Source of the DNA: Candidatus Manganitrophaceae bacterium
GTDB lineage: Bacteria; Nitrospirota; Nitrospiria; SBBL01; Manganitrophaceae
NCBI GenBank assembly: GCA_004297235.1
Contig: SCUR01000533.1
Location: forward strand, 1 to 6,962
Reading direction: 5' to 3'
Length of the DNA stretch: 6,962 nucleotides
This document shows positions 1 through 6,416 of the stretch, in pieces. A program made the position numbers and the translations under genes. The notes beneath the pieces were generated by a model. It searched no databases. It was not told the origin of the DNA and saw only the letters and a program-made list of their open reading frames with translations. How positions within the stretch are numbered: the stretch's first letter is position 1; each line of letters begins with the position of its first letter.

Positions 1-20
1 TTATCATATGAAGCCTCCTT
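1..20 (-). promoter_or_regulatory. Possible ribosome binding site and start codon of a leftward gene
   Basis: On the minus strand, AAGGAGG (positions 20 to 14) is followed after 6 nt by ATG (7 to 5), textbook spacing and a perfect anti-16S match. If real, a leftward gene starts here and only its first two codons are in the window. The same bases encode Lys-Pro-Pro-Tyr in the plus-strand frame, so the match could be chance. Confidence 0.3.
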
Positions 21-106
21 ACCTCGATGAGATCCGGCGACAGATCAAAGGGCTTCGGAAAAAAGGGGTCCACCTCTTGCGGGACGGCCAGGTCCTTCAC
101 TTCTAG
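2..106 (+). CDS. Possible 3' end of an unidentified gene
   Basis: The frame is open from the left edge and ends at TAG 104-106. It encodes about 34 residues, ending in a basic, amphipathic stretch (YLDEIRRQIKGLRKKG, then VHLLRDGQVLHF). Third codon positions are mostly G or C (about two thirds), like the real genes here, and the stop lies 18 nt before the tRNA promoter, a sensible gene boundary. I do not recognise the family. If it were a complete peptide it would have to start at ATG 8-10, where no ribosome site can be seen because the window begins at 1; a C-terminal fragment is more likely. A competing reading exists: the opposite strand is also open here and has a strong Shine-Dalgarno at 14-20 before an ATG at 5-7. 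The two cannot be separated from this window, so confidence is low. Confidence 0.3.
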   Translation, partial: YHMKPPYLDEIRRQIKGLRKKGVHLLRDGQVLHF

Positions 107-124
107 CCGCTCACCTTTTCCGCG

Positions 125-153
125 TTGCACTTCAACGTGAGGTCTGCTAGAAT
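125..153 (+). promoter_or_regulatory. Sigma-70-type promoter of the tRNA-Cys gene
   Basis: A -35 box TTGCAC (125-130) and a -10 box TAGAAT (148-153) are separated by exactly 17 nt. The -10 is preceded by TGC, an extended -10 motif. Transcription would begin near 160, giving a leader of only about 7 nt before the tRNA, as usual for a tRNA trimmed by RNase P. Confidence 0.7.
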
Positions 154-166
154 AATCTTCCTTTAA

Positions 167-242
167 GGCGGCGTACCCAAGTGGTTAAGGGAGCAGTCTG
201 CAAAACTGCGATTCAGCGGTTCAAATCCGCTCGCCGCCTCCA
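167..242 (+). tRNA. tRNA-Cys (anticodon GCA)
   Basis: The cloverleaf can be folded by eye. The acceptor stem pairs GGCGGCG (167-173) with CGCCGCC (232-238), followed by discriminator T239 and an encoded CCA (240-242). The anticodon stem pairs GCAGT (193-197) with ACTGC (205-209) around the loop CTGCAAA, with anticodon GCA at 200-202, which reads UGC/UGU cysteine codons. The T stem pairs AGCGG with CCGCT around TTCAAAT. At 76 nt it is a normal class I tRNA with no intron or insertion. It is transcribed alone; no other tRNA follows. A T5 run at 244-248 immediately after the CCA may help termination. Confidence 0.97.
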
Positions 243-559
243 CTTTTTCCCACGTGAATTCACTCTCTTCAAGAGGCTCCCTCCCGCATAATTTCCTGAA
301 ATTTTCTTCAAGACATTTCCTCTCCGCCTCACCCCGAATAGGAAATTGTTTTCATTTTTTGCAAGAGTCTGCAATGGTATTAATGCGCTCTCCCGCCTTC
401 CGTACGGAACAACAACGATCTATTGGGGTCTTTCGTTAGAAAACGGCCGATTTATCCCGCCCTTTGTAAAAATTCAACCGTCTGTTTCCAGGTATGTGGG
501 TTGCATTACATTACGTTCTGAACCGAGTTGCCGTTCTAAAAATCATGCGGGGAACGATG
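243..559. other. Gene-free stretch between tRNA-Cys and the CmcI-like gene
   Basis: About 317 bp, visibly richer in A/T than the flanking genes. Short open frames cross it (for example 254-439, and 346-687 running into the next gene), but none has a convincing ribosome site or protein-like composition. The only promoter-like pattern is weak: TTGCAA at 359-364 followed 16 nt later by TAATGC at 381-386. No tRNA-end duplication, integrase, inverted repeat or riboswitch-like structure is apparent. Confidence 0.5.
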
Positions 560-1120
560 ATGCAGACAAAAGAAGCAACCATCAGCAACAGGAGTCCTCT
601 CTTAAAGAGCCGGTGGGACGTGTTGATCACCGGAGCCCTTTTAGAAATGGAACCGAACTGGGTGATCCAGGTTGGAACCAAAAGTAAGTTCTCCTCCGTT
701 TATTCCGCGAACATTCTCTCCAGACTCGGCCTGGACCGCCACGCCGTCATCAGCGTCGTCCAAGACACGGACAGCCTGCCCCGCAAGAAGAATGTTCACT
801 ACCTCGAAGGAGACCCGCTCGATTCCTCGATCTTGGCATCGATTAAAGACCGAATTCGACCGGAGGACAAAGTCATGGTTATTTTGGAAGACGGGCTCAA
901 GATGCGCCCGATTGTTGAAATACAAACATATGCTCCCTTCGTGACGGAAGGAGGTTATCTGGTCTTGGATGAAGAGATCGATGCATTTGCCCTGAAATAT
1001 GTGGAGTTCGAACCGGATTGGATCATGCCGAAGCCTCAACTCTATCTAAGGAATTCGGCCTCTTACCACTATCGATTCGATAATCTGACCCAATCTCCGA
1101 CGAGATCAAAGTGCGCCTAA
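560..1120 (+). CDS. Divergent CmcI / cephalosporin-hydroxylase-like methyltransferase-fold protein
   Basis: Product of 186 aa. The order of elements matches the CmcI/rhamnosyl O-methyltransferase family (Rossmann-type SAM-dependent methyltransferases). These are a PLLKSRWDVLI lead-in (about 13-23), a first strand and loop VIQVGTK (35-41), a second strand ending VVQDTD (66-71), NVHYLEGDPLD (78-88), VMVILEDG (105-112), and YAPFVTEGGYLVLDEE (124-139). What is known of the family: the first loop normally carries a GGS motif and the later strand an LDSxH motif. Here the first loop reads VGTKSKFSS and the histidine is absent, so SAM or metal binding may be altered and activity cannot be assumed. 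It is somewhat short for the family and its tail after about 150 is unusual. Start: ATG 560 is preceded by GGGGAA (549-554) at 5 nt; ATG 557, 545 and 494 are in-frame alternatives. It appears monocistronic; the next gene has its own promoter. Substrate unknown. Confidence 0.55.
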   Translation: MQTKEATISNRSPLLKSRWDVLITGALLEMEPNWVIQVGTKSKFSSVYSANILSRLGLDRHAVISVVQDTDSLPRKKNVHYLEGDPLDSSILASIKDRIRPEDKVMVILEDGLKMRPIVEIQTYAPFVTEGGYLVLDEEIDAFALKYVEFEPDWIMPKPQLYLRNSASYHYRFDNLTQSPTRSKCA

Positions 1121-1181
1121 AATGCTTCTGCAATTGACTCAGGCGCTGAGCCTTCTTGGCAATGAGGAATCGCGCATCAAG

Positions 1182-1209
1182 TTGACATCCCCCCTTTTTA
1201 TGTTACCTT
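1182..1209 (+). promoter_or_regulatory. Promoter of the response regulator-diguanylate cyclase gene
   Basis: A perfect -35 hexamer TTGACA (1182-1187) is followed after 16 nt by TACCTT (1204-1209). TGT directly upstream makes an extended -10 that may compensate for the weak hexamer. The spacer holds a C6T5 run. Transcription near 1216 would give a leader of about 15 nt containing GGGGAGAGG (1221-1229) just before ATG 1232. Confidence 0.55.
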
Positions 1210-1231
1210 TCAAAGAAAATGGGGAGAGGAA

Positions 1232-2221
1232 ATGCCGAGAGTTCTCATTGCGGATGACAGCGCTTTTGAGGTCGAGCAGATCAAAGCGGTCTTTGCCAAA
1301 ATGGGGTTCGAGATCTCCTGGGCCTATACCGGCGCAGAGGCGATCAAACAGGCGAGACGGAAAACCCCCGATCTCATTCTCCTCGATGTCGTTCTTCCCG
1401 ATATCACCGGACATGATGTCTGCCGGCTGCTGCGCGCCAATCCGGAGACGGCGGGGATCCCCCTCATTATGATCACCGTTCGGGATAAAACCGAAGACAA
1501 AGTGCTCGGTTTCGAGCAGGGGGCGAACGACTACATTACCAAACCGTTCGATACCCGCGAGTTGAAGGCGCGCGTCCGGGCCTGTCTCCGAATGAAGCAG
1601 CTGCAAGACGACTTGACCCAAAAGAACGAGGAGTACAAGTCCCTTCTGAAGCACGTTCAGGAACTCGCCATTACCGATTCGGTCACCGGCCTCTTCAATC
1701 GCCGCTATTTTAAGGAGGTCTTGCAGCAGGAATTTTCCCGGGCGCAACGTTATGGGACCCTCTTCTCCTGCTTCATGATCGATGTCGATCAATTTAAACA
1801 GATCAACGATAACTACGGCCACGAAGCGGGAGACAAGGTATTGAACGATCTGGCGCGCCTGCTTCAGATTCAATTGCGGGATGTCGATCTGGTTGCCCGT
1901 TATGGAGGGGATGAATTCGCCATTCTCCTCCCCGAGTCCCCCCGCGAGAAAGCCCGTCAGGTCGCCGAGCGCATCCGCGAAGCGGTCTGCAATGAGGTCT
2001 ACTCCTTTATCCCCAAGAAACAGCCGGTAACCCTCAGTATCGGCATCTCCGGAATGCCCGACCCCGGTTTCCAGCACGCTTCTCAAGTCGTCTCGACCGC
2101 CGATTTCGCCCTCTACCGGGCAAAAAACAACGGCAAGAATCGGGTGGAAGTGGCGACCTTTCAAGAGCTCGGAGTGAAGCCTTCCCCGGAGGAAGAAGAA
2201 AAGGTCGATCAGCCGAGATAA
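1232..2221 (+). CDS. PleD-type response regulator with GGDEF diguanylate cyclase domain
   Basis: Product of 329 aa, soluble, with no signal peptide or membrane segment. Residues 1-120 form a receiver domain with acidic pair D8/D9, phosphoacceptor D52 (LILLDVVLP), T82 and K104 (ITKPF). Residues about 121-145 are a charged helical linker, likely coiled coil. Residues about 146-308 form a GGDEF domain with entry motif TDSVTGLFNRRYF, metal-binding D184, N192 and D201 in the DVDQFKQIND / GHEAGD region, and intact GGDEF at 225-229. The inhibitory I-site RxxD is present as RDVD (216-219), five residues before GGDEF, so product inhibition by cyclic di-GMP is expected. Family knowledge: phosphorylation drives dimerisation and condensation of two GTP into c-di-GMP. 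The usual DxLTGL entry is DSVTGL here, a mild change. A short acidic tail (EEEEKVDQ) ends the protein. ATG 1232 is set by GGGGAGAGG. No histidine kinase or c-di-GMP receptor is nearby, so the input signal is unknown. Confidence 0.93.
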   Translation: MPRVLIADDSAFEVEQIKAVFAKMGFEISWAYTGAEAIKQARRKTPDLILLDVVLPDITGHDVCRLLRANPETAGIPLIMITVRDKTEDKVLGFEQGANDYITKPFDTRELKARVRACLRMKQLQDDLTQKNEEYKSLLKHVQELAITDSVTGLFNRRYFKEVLQQEFSRAQRYGTLFSCFMIDVDQFKQINDNYGHEAGDKVLNDLARLLQIQLRDVDLVARYGGDEFAILLPESPREKARQVAERIREAVCNEVYSFIPKKQPVTLSIGISGMPDPGFQHASQVVSTADFALYRAKNNGKNRVEVATFQELGVKPSPEEEEKVDQPR

Positions 2222-2324
2222 CATTTTCTTCTCTCCCGCGCTTTTCCGTCATCAAATATCCCCTCTCCTCTTTCATCATTTTCTCCTAAATCAACTCTTG
2301 CCCCTGCGGCGTCAGCGGCCTTCC

Positions 2325-2354
2325 TTGAATCGTTCCGATCCAAACCTCTATAAT
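2325..2354 (+). promoter_or_regulatory. Promoter of the treZ-debranching enzyme operon
   Basis: A -35 box TTGAAT (2325-2330) and a consensus -10 box TATAAT (2349-2354) are separated by 18 nt. Transcription would start near 2361, giving a leader of about 43 nt before ATG 2404. The region from 2222 to about 2290 between the previous stop and this promoter is strongly pyrimidine-rich and contains no obvious terminator hairpin. Confidence 0.65.
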
Positions 2355-2372
2355 TTAGTGAGGAGCGGGGAG

Positions 2373-2389
2373 GACGATAATCAATCGTC
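2373..2389 (+). promoter_or_regulatory. Leader hairpin or operator-like dyad upstream of treZ
   Basis: GACGAT (2373-2378) and ATCGTC (2384-2389) form a perfect 6-bp dyad around AATCA. It can be extended by A2371-T2390 and G2370-C2391 if G2372 bulges. It lies at about +12 to +30 of the predicted transcript, 3 nt before the Shine-Dalgarno GGGAG (2393-2397). It could be an RNA hairpin affecting ribosome access or a DNA operator; the sequence alone does not decide. Confidence 0.35.
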
Positions 2390-2403
2390 TCAGGGAGTGT
2401 TCG

Positions 2404-4269
2404 ATGGCTGGAAGCCGAATAGATTGGCGGTTGGGTTTGGGAGCGGAGGTGCAGGAGGGGGGAGTCCGGTTTCGCGTATGGGCTCCCAAGCCTTCACGCG
2501 TCGACGTAGTCGTTGAAGGGGAAGGGACCTTCGGGTTGGAGCCCGAGGGAGGAGGATATTTTTCCGGAACGGTTCGGGGGATCGGCGCCGGGGCGCGTTA
2601 TCGCTATCAACTCGGCGACGGAAAGCGGTATCCCGATCCCTGCTCGCGTTTTCAGCCCGAGGGGCCGCACGGGCCGTCGATGGTCGTCGATCCGGGGAGA
2701 TTCCGCTGGCGCGATTCGGGATGGCGCGGAGCGAATCTGTCGGGACAGGTCATTTATGAATTGCACATCGGGGCCTTTACCGCTGAGGGAACTTTTGACG
2801 CGGCGGCGCGTGAGATCGAGGAGCTCCGGCGCGTCGGGATCACGATGATCGAGCTGATGCCGGTGGCGGAGTGCCCGGGCCGCTGGAACTGGGGATACGA
2901 CGGGGTCGATCTCTACGCCCCCGCTCACGTGTATGGAGATCCCGAGGGGTTGAAGCGCTTCGTTGATAGGGCCCATCAGCACGGGATGGCGGTCATCCTC
3001 GATGTAGTCTACAACCACGTGGGACCCGACGGTAATTATCTCAAGGCGTTCAGCGATGATTATTTTACCGACCGGTACAAGAATGAATGGGGAGAGGCGA
3101 TCAACTTCGACGGGCCCGGCGCAAGGGAAGTCCGCGAGTTTTTCATCCGGAACGCCTGCTACTGGATGGCCGAGTTTCATCTCGACGGCCTGCGGCTCGA
3201 CGCCACGCAGCAGATCTTCGACGCCGGTCCGACGCATGTTTTAGCGGAGCTGTCGCGGCGCGCCCGCGAGGCCGCCCGGCCGCGCAAGATTGTTCTCATC
3301 GGCGAGAACGAGTGCCAGCAGGTGATCGCGCTGTCGCCGGTGGAGAAAGGGGGGTATGGCCTCGACGCCCTCTGGAACGATGACTTCCATCACGCGGCGC
3401 GGGTGGCGCTGACCGGCCGGCGGGAGGCCTACTACACCGACTATCGCGGGGAGGCGCAGGAATTTATCTCGGCAGTGAAGCGCGGGTTTCTCTATCAGGG
3501 ACAACACTACCTCTGGCAGGACAAGCCAAGGGGCTCGCAGGTGACGACGGAGCCTGCCGCCGCCTTCATCCACTATCTTCAAAACCACGACCAGGTCGCC
3601 AACCATCTGCATGGAGAGAGACTCCACGCGTTGGCCGGTCCGGCCAGGATCCGGGCGATGACGGCGCTCCTGCTGCTCGCCCCGCAGACGCCGCTGCTCT
3701 TCATGGGGCAGGAGTTCGGCGCATCGAGTCCGTTTCTCTTTTTCGCCGATCATAACGGTACCCTCGCGCCGTTGGTACATCGGGGGCGGAAGGGGTTTCT
3801 CTCGCAATTTCCCGGTTACGCGACCCCGGAAGCGCAACGGGAGATTCCGGATCCCCGCGCGGAGGAAACCTTCTTGAAAACAAAGCTCGATTTTTCCGAG
3901 CGGGAGAAACATGCCGAAATCTACCGTCTCCATCAAGACCTGCTCTCATTGCGCCGAAACGATCCGATCCTCGCTCTTCAGTCGCGGGAGGGAATCGACG
4001 GCGCGGTGTTGGGACCGCAGGCTTTCGTCCTGCGGTTCTTCGGGAACGAGGGGGATGATCGCTTGTTGGTTCTGAACCTGGGTCTGGACCTCGACCTGCG
4101 GCCGGCCCCGGAGCCGCTTTTAGCCCCGGTCCATCCAACCGGGTGGCGGATGGTCTGGTCGAGCGATGACCCGCGTTACGGCGGACCGGGGGCCGTTCAT
4201 CCTTCCGATTCGGGCGGCTGGCGGCTGCCGGGCGGATCGGCTGTTTTTCTCTCCGCGGTACCGGCTTAA
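2404..4269 (+). CDS. treZ: Malto-oligosyltrehalose trehalohydrolase (GH13)
   Basis: Product of 621 aa, the usual length of TreZ, cytoplasmic. It hydrolyses the alpha-1,4 bond next to the terminal trehalose unit of maltooligosyl-trehalose, releasing trehalose (last step of the TreX-TreY-TreZ route from glycogen or maltodextrin). An N-terminal CBM48-like beta domain covers about 10-100 (VRFRVWAPKPSRVDVVV). The catalytic barrel follows with family landmarks YELHIGAFTAEGTF (118-131), ELMPVAECPGRWNWGYDGV (150-168) and DVVYNHVGPDGNYL (200-213). Catalytic residues are nucleophile D266 in DGLRLDA (261-267), acid/base E301 in LIGEN, and D396 in QNHDQ. WNDDFHH (324-330) and the C-terminal beta domain ending WRLPGGSAVFL are also typical. 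No key residue is missing. ATG 2404 has GGGAG 6 nt upstream. The next gene starts 38 nt after its stop with no promoter between, so the two are probably one operon. TreY, which makes its substrate, is not in the window. Confidence 0.95.
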   Translation: MAGSRIDWRLGLGAEVQEGGVRFRVWAPKPSRVDVVVEGEGTFGLEPEGGGYFSGTVRGIGAGARYRYQLGDGKRYPDPCSRFQPEGPHGPSMVVDPGRFRWRDSGWRGANLSGQVIYELHIGAFTAEGTFDAAAREIEELRRVGITMIELMPVAECPGRWNWGYDGVDLYAPAHVYGDPEGLKRFVDRAHQHGMAVILDVVYNHVGPDGNYLKAFSDDYFTDRYKNEWGEAINFDGPGAREVREFFIRNACYWMAEFHLDGLRLDATQQIFDAGPTHVLAELSRRAREAARPRKIVLIGENECQQVIALSPVEKGGYGLDALWNDDFHHAARVALTGRREAYYTDYRGEAQEFISAVKRGFLYQGQHYLWQDKPRGSQVTTEPAAAFIHYLQNHDQVANHLHGERLHALAGPARIRAMTALLLLAPQTPLLFMGQEFGASSPFLFFADHNGTLAPLVHRGRKGFLSQFPGYATPEAQREIPDPRAEETFLKTKLDFSEREKHAEIYRLHQDLLSLRRNDPILALQSREGIDGAVLGPQAFVLRFFGNEGDDRLLVLNLGLDLDLRPAPEPLLAPVHPTGWRMVWSSDDPRYGGPGAVHPSDSGGWRLPGGSAVFLSAVPA

Positions 4270-4307
4270 TCCATACTTTGACGGCATCGACTTCGAAGAG
4301 AGGAGTG

Positions 4308-6347
4308 ATGAGCGAACCGATCCTGACCTTCCCATGGAACCGAGAGCAAGATCCGGAGTTTCTCCGGACGCGCGAATGGCTCGTCACCAACGGGTTGGGC
4401 GGCTATGCCTCCGGCACGCTGCTCGGCATTGGGACCCGCCGTTATCACAGTCATTTTGTTCCGAACCTTCCGAAATGGGGGAGAACGGTTATTCTCCCGC
4501 GGCTCGATGAGGAGGTTCACCTTCCCGATCGGACTGTTCTCTTGGGAGGGGCGGAGTCGGCTGACGAGCGTTTGGAAGGAGAAAACCATCGGTACCTGAA
4601 AGAATTTCTGCTGGAGTGGATGGTCCCGACCTGGCGATTCGATCTCGGCGGCGGTATCTTGGAAAAGCGGATTATCATGCCGTACAGCCAGAATACCGTT
4701 TATGTCGTCTATCGTTTTGAGGGGAAGAGACCGATCCGGATGAGCCTCCGGCCGTACATTACTTTTCGCGGCCACGACGGCCCGCTGAGGGATGATTTAA
4801 AATGGCCGATTCCGGTGAAAATCTATCAGGGACACTGCGAATTCCGTCCGGTCGAGGAGGCGCCGAGTCTGCGGCTCTGCGTCCGACCCAAAGGGCAGGC
4901 GTTCACTTTTCAAGAGAAGAGCAGCGGGCCGCTTCTTTATCGGGTGGAGCGAGAACGAGGGCATGATTCTCTGACGGAGCTTTACAGCCCGGGCTATTAC
5001 GAACTGGAGCTCTTCCCCGGCGAGCCGTCCGCATTGGTGGCGAGCACCGAAAGATGGGAGATGCTCGACCCCCTTCCTGCCGCGATCTTCGAGGCGGAGC
5101 GGTCGCGCCATGAAAAACTCTTGTCTCTGGCGCCGCCTGTGGCCCGCAGCGGGATGAGGGCGCAGCTCGTTCTGGCCGCCGATCAGTTCATCGTCCTTCC
5201 CGGAAGCCGGCTCGGTGAAGATGTTCTGGCCCGCGCCTCGGGAGACCAGGCGCGGACGGTGATCGCCGGTTATCACTGGTTTACCGATTGGGGACGCGAT
5301 ACGATGATCAGTCTGGAGGGGCTGACCCTCTGCACCGGACGCCACCGGGAGGCGGGGGCGATCCTCCGGACCTTCTCCCATTATCTAAAAGACGGTCTGC
5401 TGCCGAATCTTTTTCCGGAGGGGCATCGAACCGCCCTCTATCATACCGTCGACGCAACCTTTTGGTACTTTCACGCCATTGATCGCTACCAGCGGGCGAC
5501 GGGGGATCAAGAGACCTTGAAGGCCCTCTTCCCCGCGCTGAAATCGGTGATCGAGCATCACCTCAAGGGGACCCACTTTGGGATCGGCGTCGACCCAAAG
5601 GACGGATTGATTCATGAGGGAGCGCCGGGTCTGCAACTCACCTGGATGGACGCCAAGGTGGGCGATTGGGTCGTGACGCCCCGGCGCGGCAAGCCGGTGG
5701 AGATCCAGGCGCTCTGGTACAATGCCCTGCGGCTGATGGCGCTCTGGGCGAATGAAATGGGGGAGCCGTCGCAGGAATATGCCGACCTCGCCGATCGGGC
5801 CTATCAGTCGTTTAACGCCCGATTCTGGTATGAGCCGGGCCGGTACCTCTATGATGTGATCGATGGAGAGAATGGGGACGATCCGAGCCTTCGCCCGAAC
5901 CAGATTTTCGCAATCTCTTTGCGATTTCCGGTCCTGGTGAAAGAGCGATGGCAGCCGGTGATGGATATCGTGGCTGAGCGTCTTTTGACCCCGGTCGGGT
6001 TAAGGACCCTTGACCCGGCCCACAAAGATTACCAACCGCGCTATTTCGGCGATCTCCGGGCGCGGGACGCCGCCTACCATCAGGGAACGGTCTGGGCCTG
6101 GCTGATCGGTCCCTTCTTCGACGCCTGGCGAAAGGTCTATGGAGAAGGGCCCCGTACGGAAGCGCTGCTAAAAGCGTTCGAGGGGCGTCTCTACGATAAC
6201 GGCGTCGGCACCATCAGCGAAATCTTCGACGCCGAGCCTCCCCACACCGGCCGCGGCTGCATCGCGCAGGCCTGGAGCGTTGCGGAAGTCCTCCGCGCCA
6301 TGATGGAGAGCAAAACACCGAACGGTCTTCCGCCCCCGAAAGAGTAG
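4308..6347 (+). CDS. Amylo-alpha-1,6-glucosidase / glycogen debranching enzyme (GH133 type)
   Basis: Product of 679 aa, about the size of bacterial/archaeal-type GDE proteins. It is predicted to hydrolyse alpha-1,6-linked glucosyl branch stubs of glycogen-like glucan in the cytoplasm. The N-terminal GDE_N-like beta domain carries NGLGGYASGTLLGIGTRRYH (about 28-46). The C-terminal (alpha/alpha)6 barrel carries WFTDWGRDTMIS (324-335), VDATFWYF (381-388), LTWMDAKVGDW (444-454), RPNQIFAIS (529-537), RDAAYHQGTVWAWLIGPF (586-603) and GTISEIFD (634-641) followed by an RGCIAQAWSVAEVLR segment. By analogy with characterised GH133 enzymes, D448 (WMDAK) and E638 (SEIFD) are my candidates for acid and base; this is inference. 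Start: ATG 4308 sits just after GAGAGGAG; an upstream in-frame TTG at 4278 lacks any ribosome site. The stop codon TAG (6345-6347) lies inside the GTAG end of a palindromic repeat, so the C-terminus (NGLPPPKE) may have been set by that element. Confidence 0.92.
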   Translation: MSEPILTFPWNREQDPEFLRTREWLVTNGLGGYASGTLLGIGTRRYHSHFVPNLPKWGRTVILPRLDEEVHLPDRTVLLGGAESADERLEGENHRYLKEFLLEWMVPTWRFDLGGGILEKRIIMPYSQNTVYVVYRFEGKRPIRMSLRPYITFRGHDGPLRDDLKWPIPVKIYQGHCEFRPVEEAPSLRLCVRPKGQAFTFQEKSSGPLLYRVERERGHDSLTELYSPGYYELELFPGEPSALVASTERWEMLDPLPAAIFEAERSRHEKLLSLAPPVARSGMRAQLVLAADQFIVLPGSRLGEDVLARASGDQARTVIAGYHWFTDWGRDTMISLEGLTLCTGRHREAGAILRTFSHYLKDGLLPNLFPEGHRTALYHTVDATFWYFHAIDRYQRATGDQETLKALFPALKSVIEHHLKGTHFGIGVDPKDGLIHEGAPGLQLTWMDAKVGDWVVTPRRGKPVEIQALWYNALRLMALWANEMGEPSQEYADLADRAYQSFNARFWYEPGRYLYDVIDGENGDDPSLRPNQIFAISLRFPVLVKERWQPVMDIVAERLLTPVGLRTLDPAHKDYQPRYFGDLRARDAAYHQGTVWAWLIGPFFDAWRKVYGEGPRTEALLKAFEGRLYDNGVGTISEIFDAEPPHTGRGCIAQAWSVAEVLRAMMESKTPNGLPPPKE

Positions 6348-6372
6348 AGACGTCCCGCCGGGACGTCTCTAC
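6344..6372. repeat. Perfect 13-bp palindrome with a 3-nt loop
   Basis: GTAGAGACGTCCC (6344-6356) and GGGACGTCTCTAC (6360-6372) are exact inverse complements around GCC. The hairpin is stable on either strand. No T-run follows directly, so it is not a classic intrinsic terminator, but it could block 3'-exonucleases or slow polymerase between the convergent genes. Its first bases overlap the last sense codon and the stop codon of the debranching enzyme gene. Confidence 0.9.
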
Positions 6373-6402
6373 GATGAAAACCATCATGCGGGTCGCCCCT
6401 AC
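6344..6402. repeat. Composite REP/BIME-like element filling the convergent intergenic gap
   Basis: A 59-bp unit begins GTAGAGACGTCCCGC and ends GCGGGTCGCCCCTAC. It contains three related arms: 6344-6358 direct, 6358-6372 inverted and 6388-6402 inverted. The first and third arms match at 12 of 15 positions when oriented alike. The terminal GTAG on each strand supplies the TAG stop codon of the adjacent gene (6345-6347 plus, 6401-6399 minus), so the element fills the whole gap. Known: REP sequences carry a GTAG tetranucleotide at the hairpin foot that is recognised by RAYT (TnpA-REP) transposases. Membership of a genomic repeat family is inferred from form, not from copies seen; the window holds only this one. 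Confidence 0.6.
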
Positions 6403-6416
6403 AAGTCGACCCTTTT
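6390..6416 (+). terminator. Weak terminator-like hairpin for the treZ operon
   Basis: GGGTCG (6390-6395) pairs with CGACCC (6407-6412) around an 11-nt loop and is followed by TTTT (6413-6416). The stem is short and the T tract only four long. It would end plus-strand transcripts just inside the 3' end of the opposing gene, probably together with the stronger palindrome at 6344-6372. Confidence 0.3.

Noticed and set aside
366..374. A 9-nt match (AGTCTGCAA) to the tRNA-Cys anticodon arm at 195-203, as a possible attachment-site remnant
   Set aside because: Too short, it matches the anticodon arm rather than the tRNA 3' end, and there is no integrase or mobile DNA nearby.
346..687. A 113-codon plus-strand frame running from the gene-free stretch into the CmcI-like gene
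   Set aside because: Low-complexity, polar translation, no ribosome site, and it overlaps the better-supported frame by over 120 nt.
1138..1150. A small inverted repeat (CTCAG-GCG-CTGAG) after the CmcI-like gene, as a terminator
   Set aside because: Only 5 bp of stem and no T-run after it.
1139..2224. A 361-codon open frame on the minus strand opposite the GGDEF gene
   Set aside because: It mirrors the codon bias of the plus-strand gene, whose domains and catalytic residues are unmistakable. The antisense translation shows no family motif.
2494..3237. A 247-codon minus-strand frame opposite treZ, and similar ones at 3241-3936, 3701-4390 and 4797-5381
   Set aside because: They are antisense to conserved GH13/GH133 blocks in GC-rich sequence, without recognisable domains or ribosome sites.
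4278..4307. A ten-codon N-terminal extension of the GH133-type protein from TTG 4278
   Set aside because: No Shine-Dalgarno lies before the TTG, whereas GAGAGGAG sits directly before ATG 4308, and the family homology starts after that ATG.
6373..6385. A 4-bp GATG/CATC hairpin in the linker between the repeat arms
   Set aside because: Too short to be significant; expected by chance.
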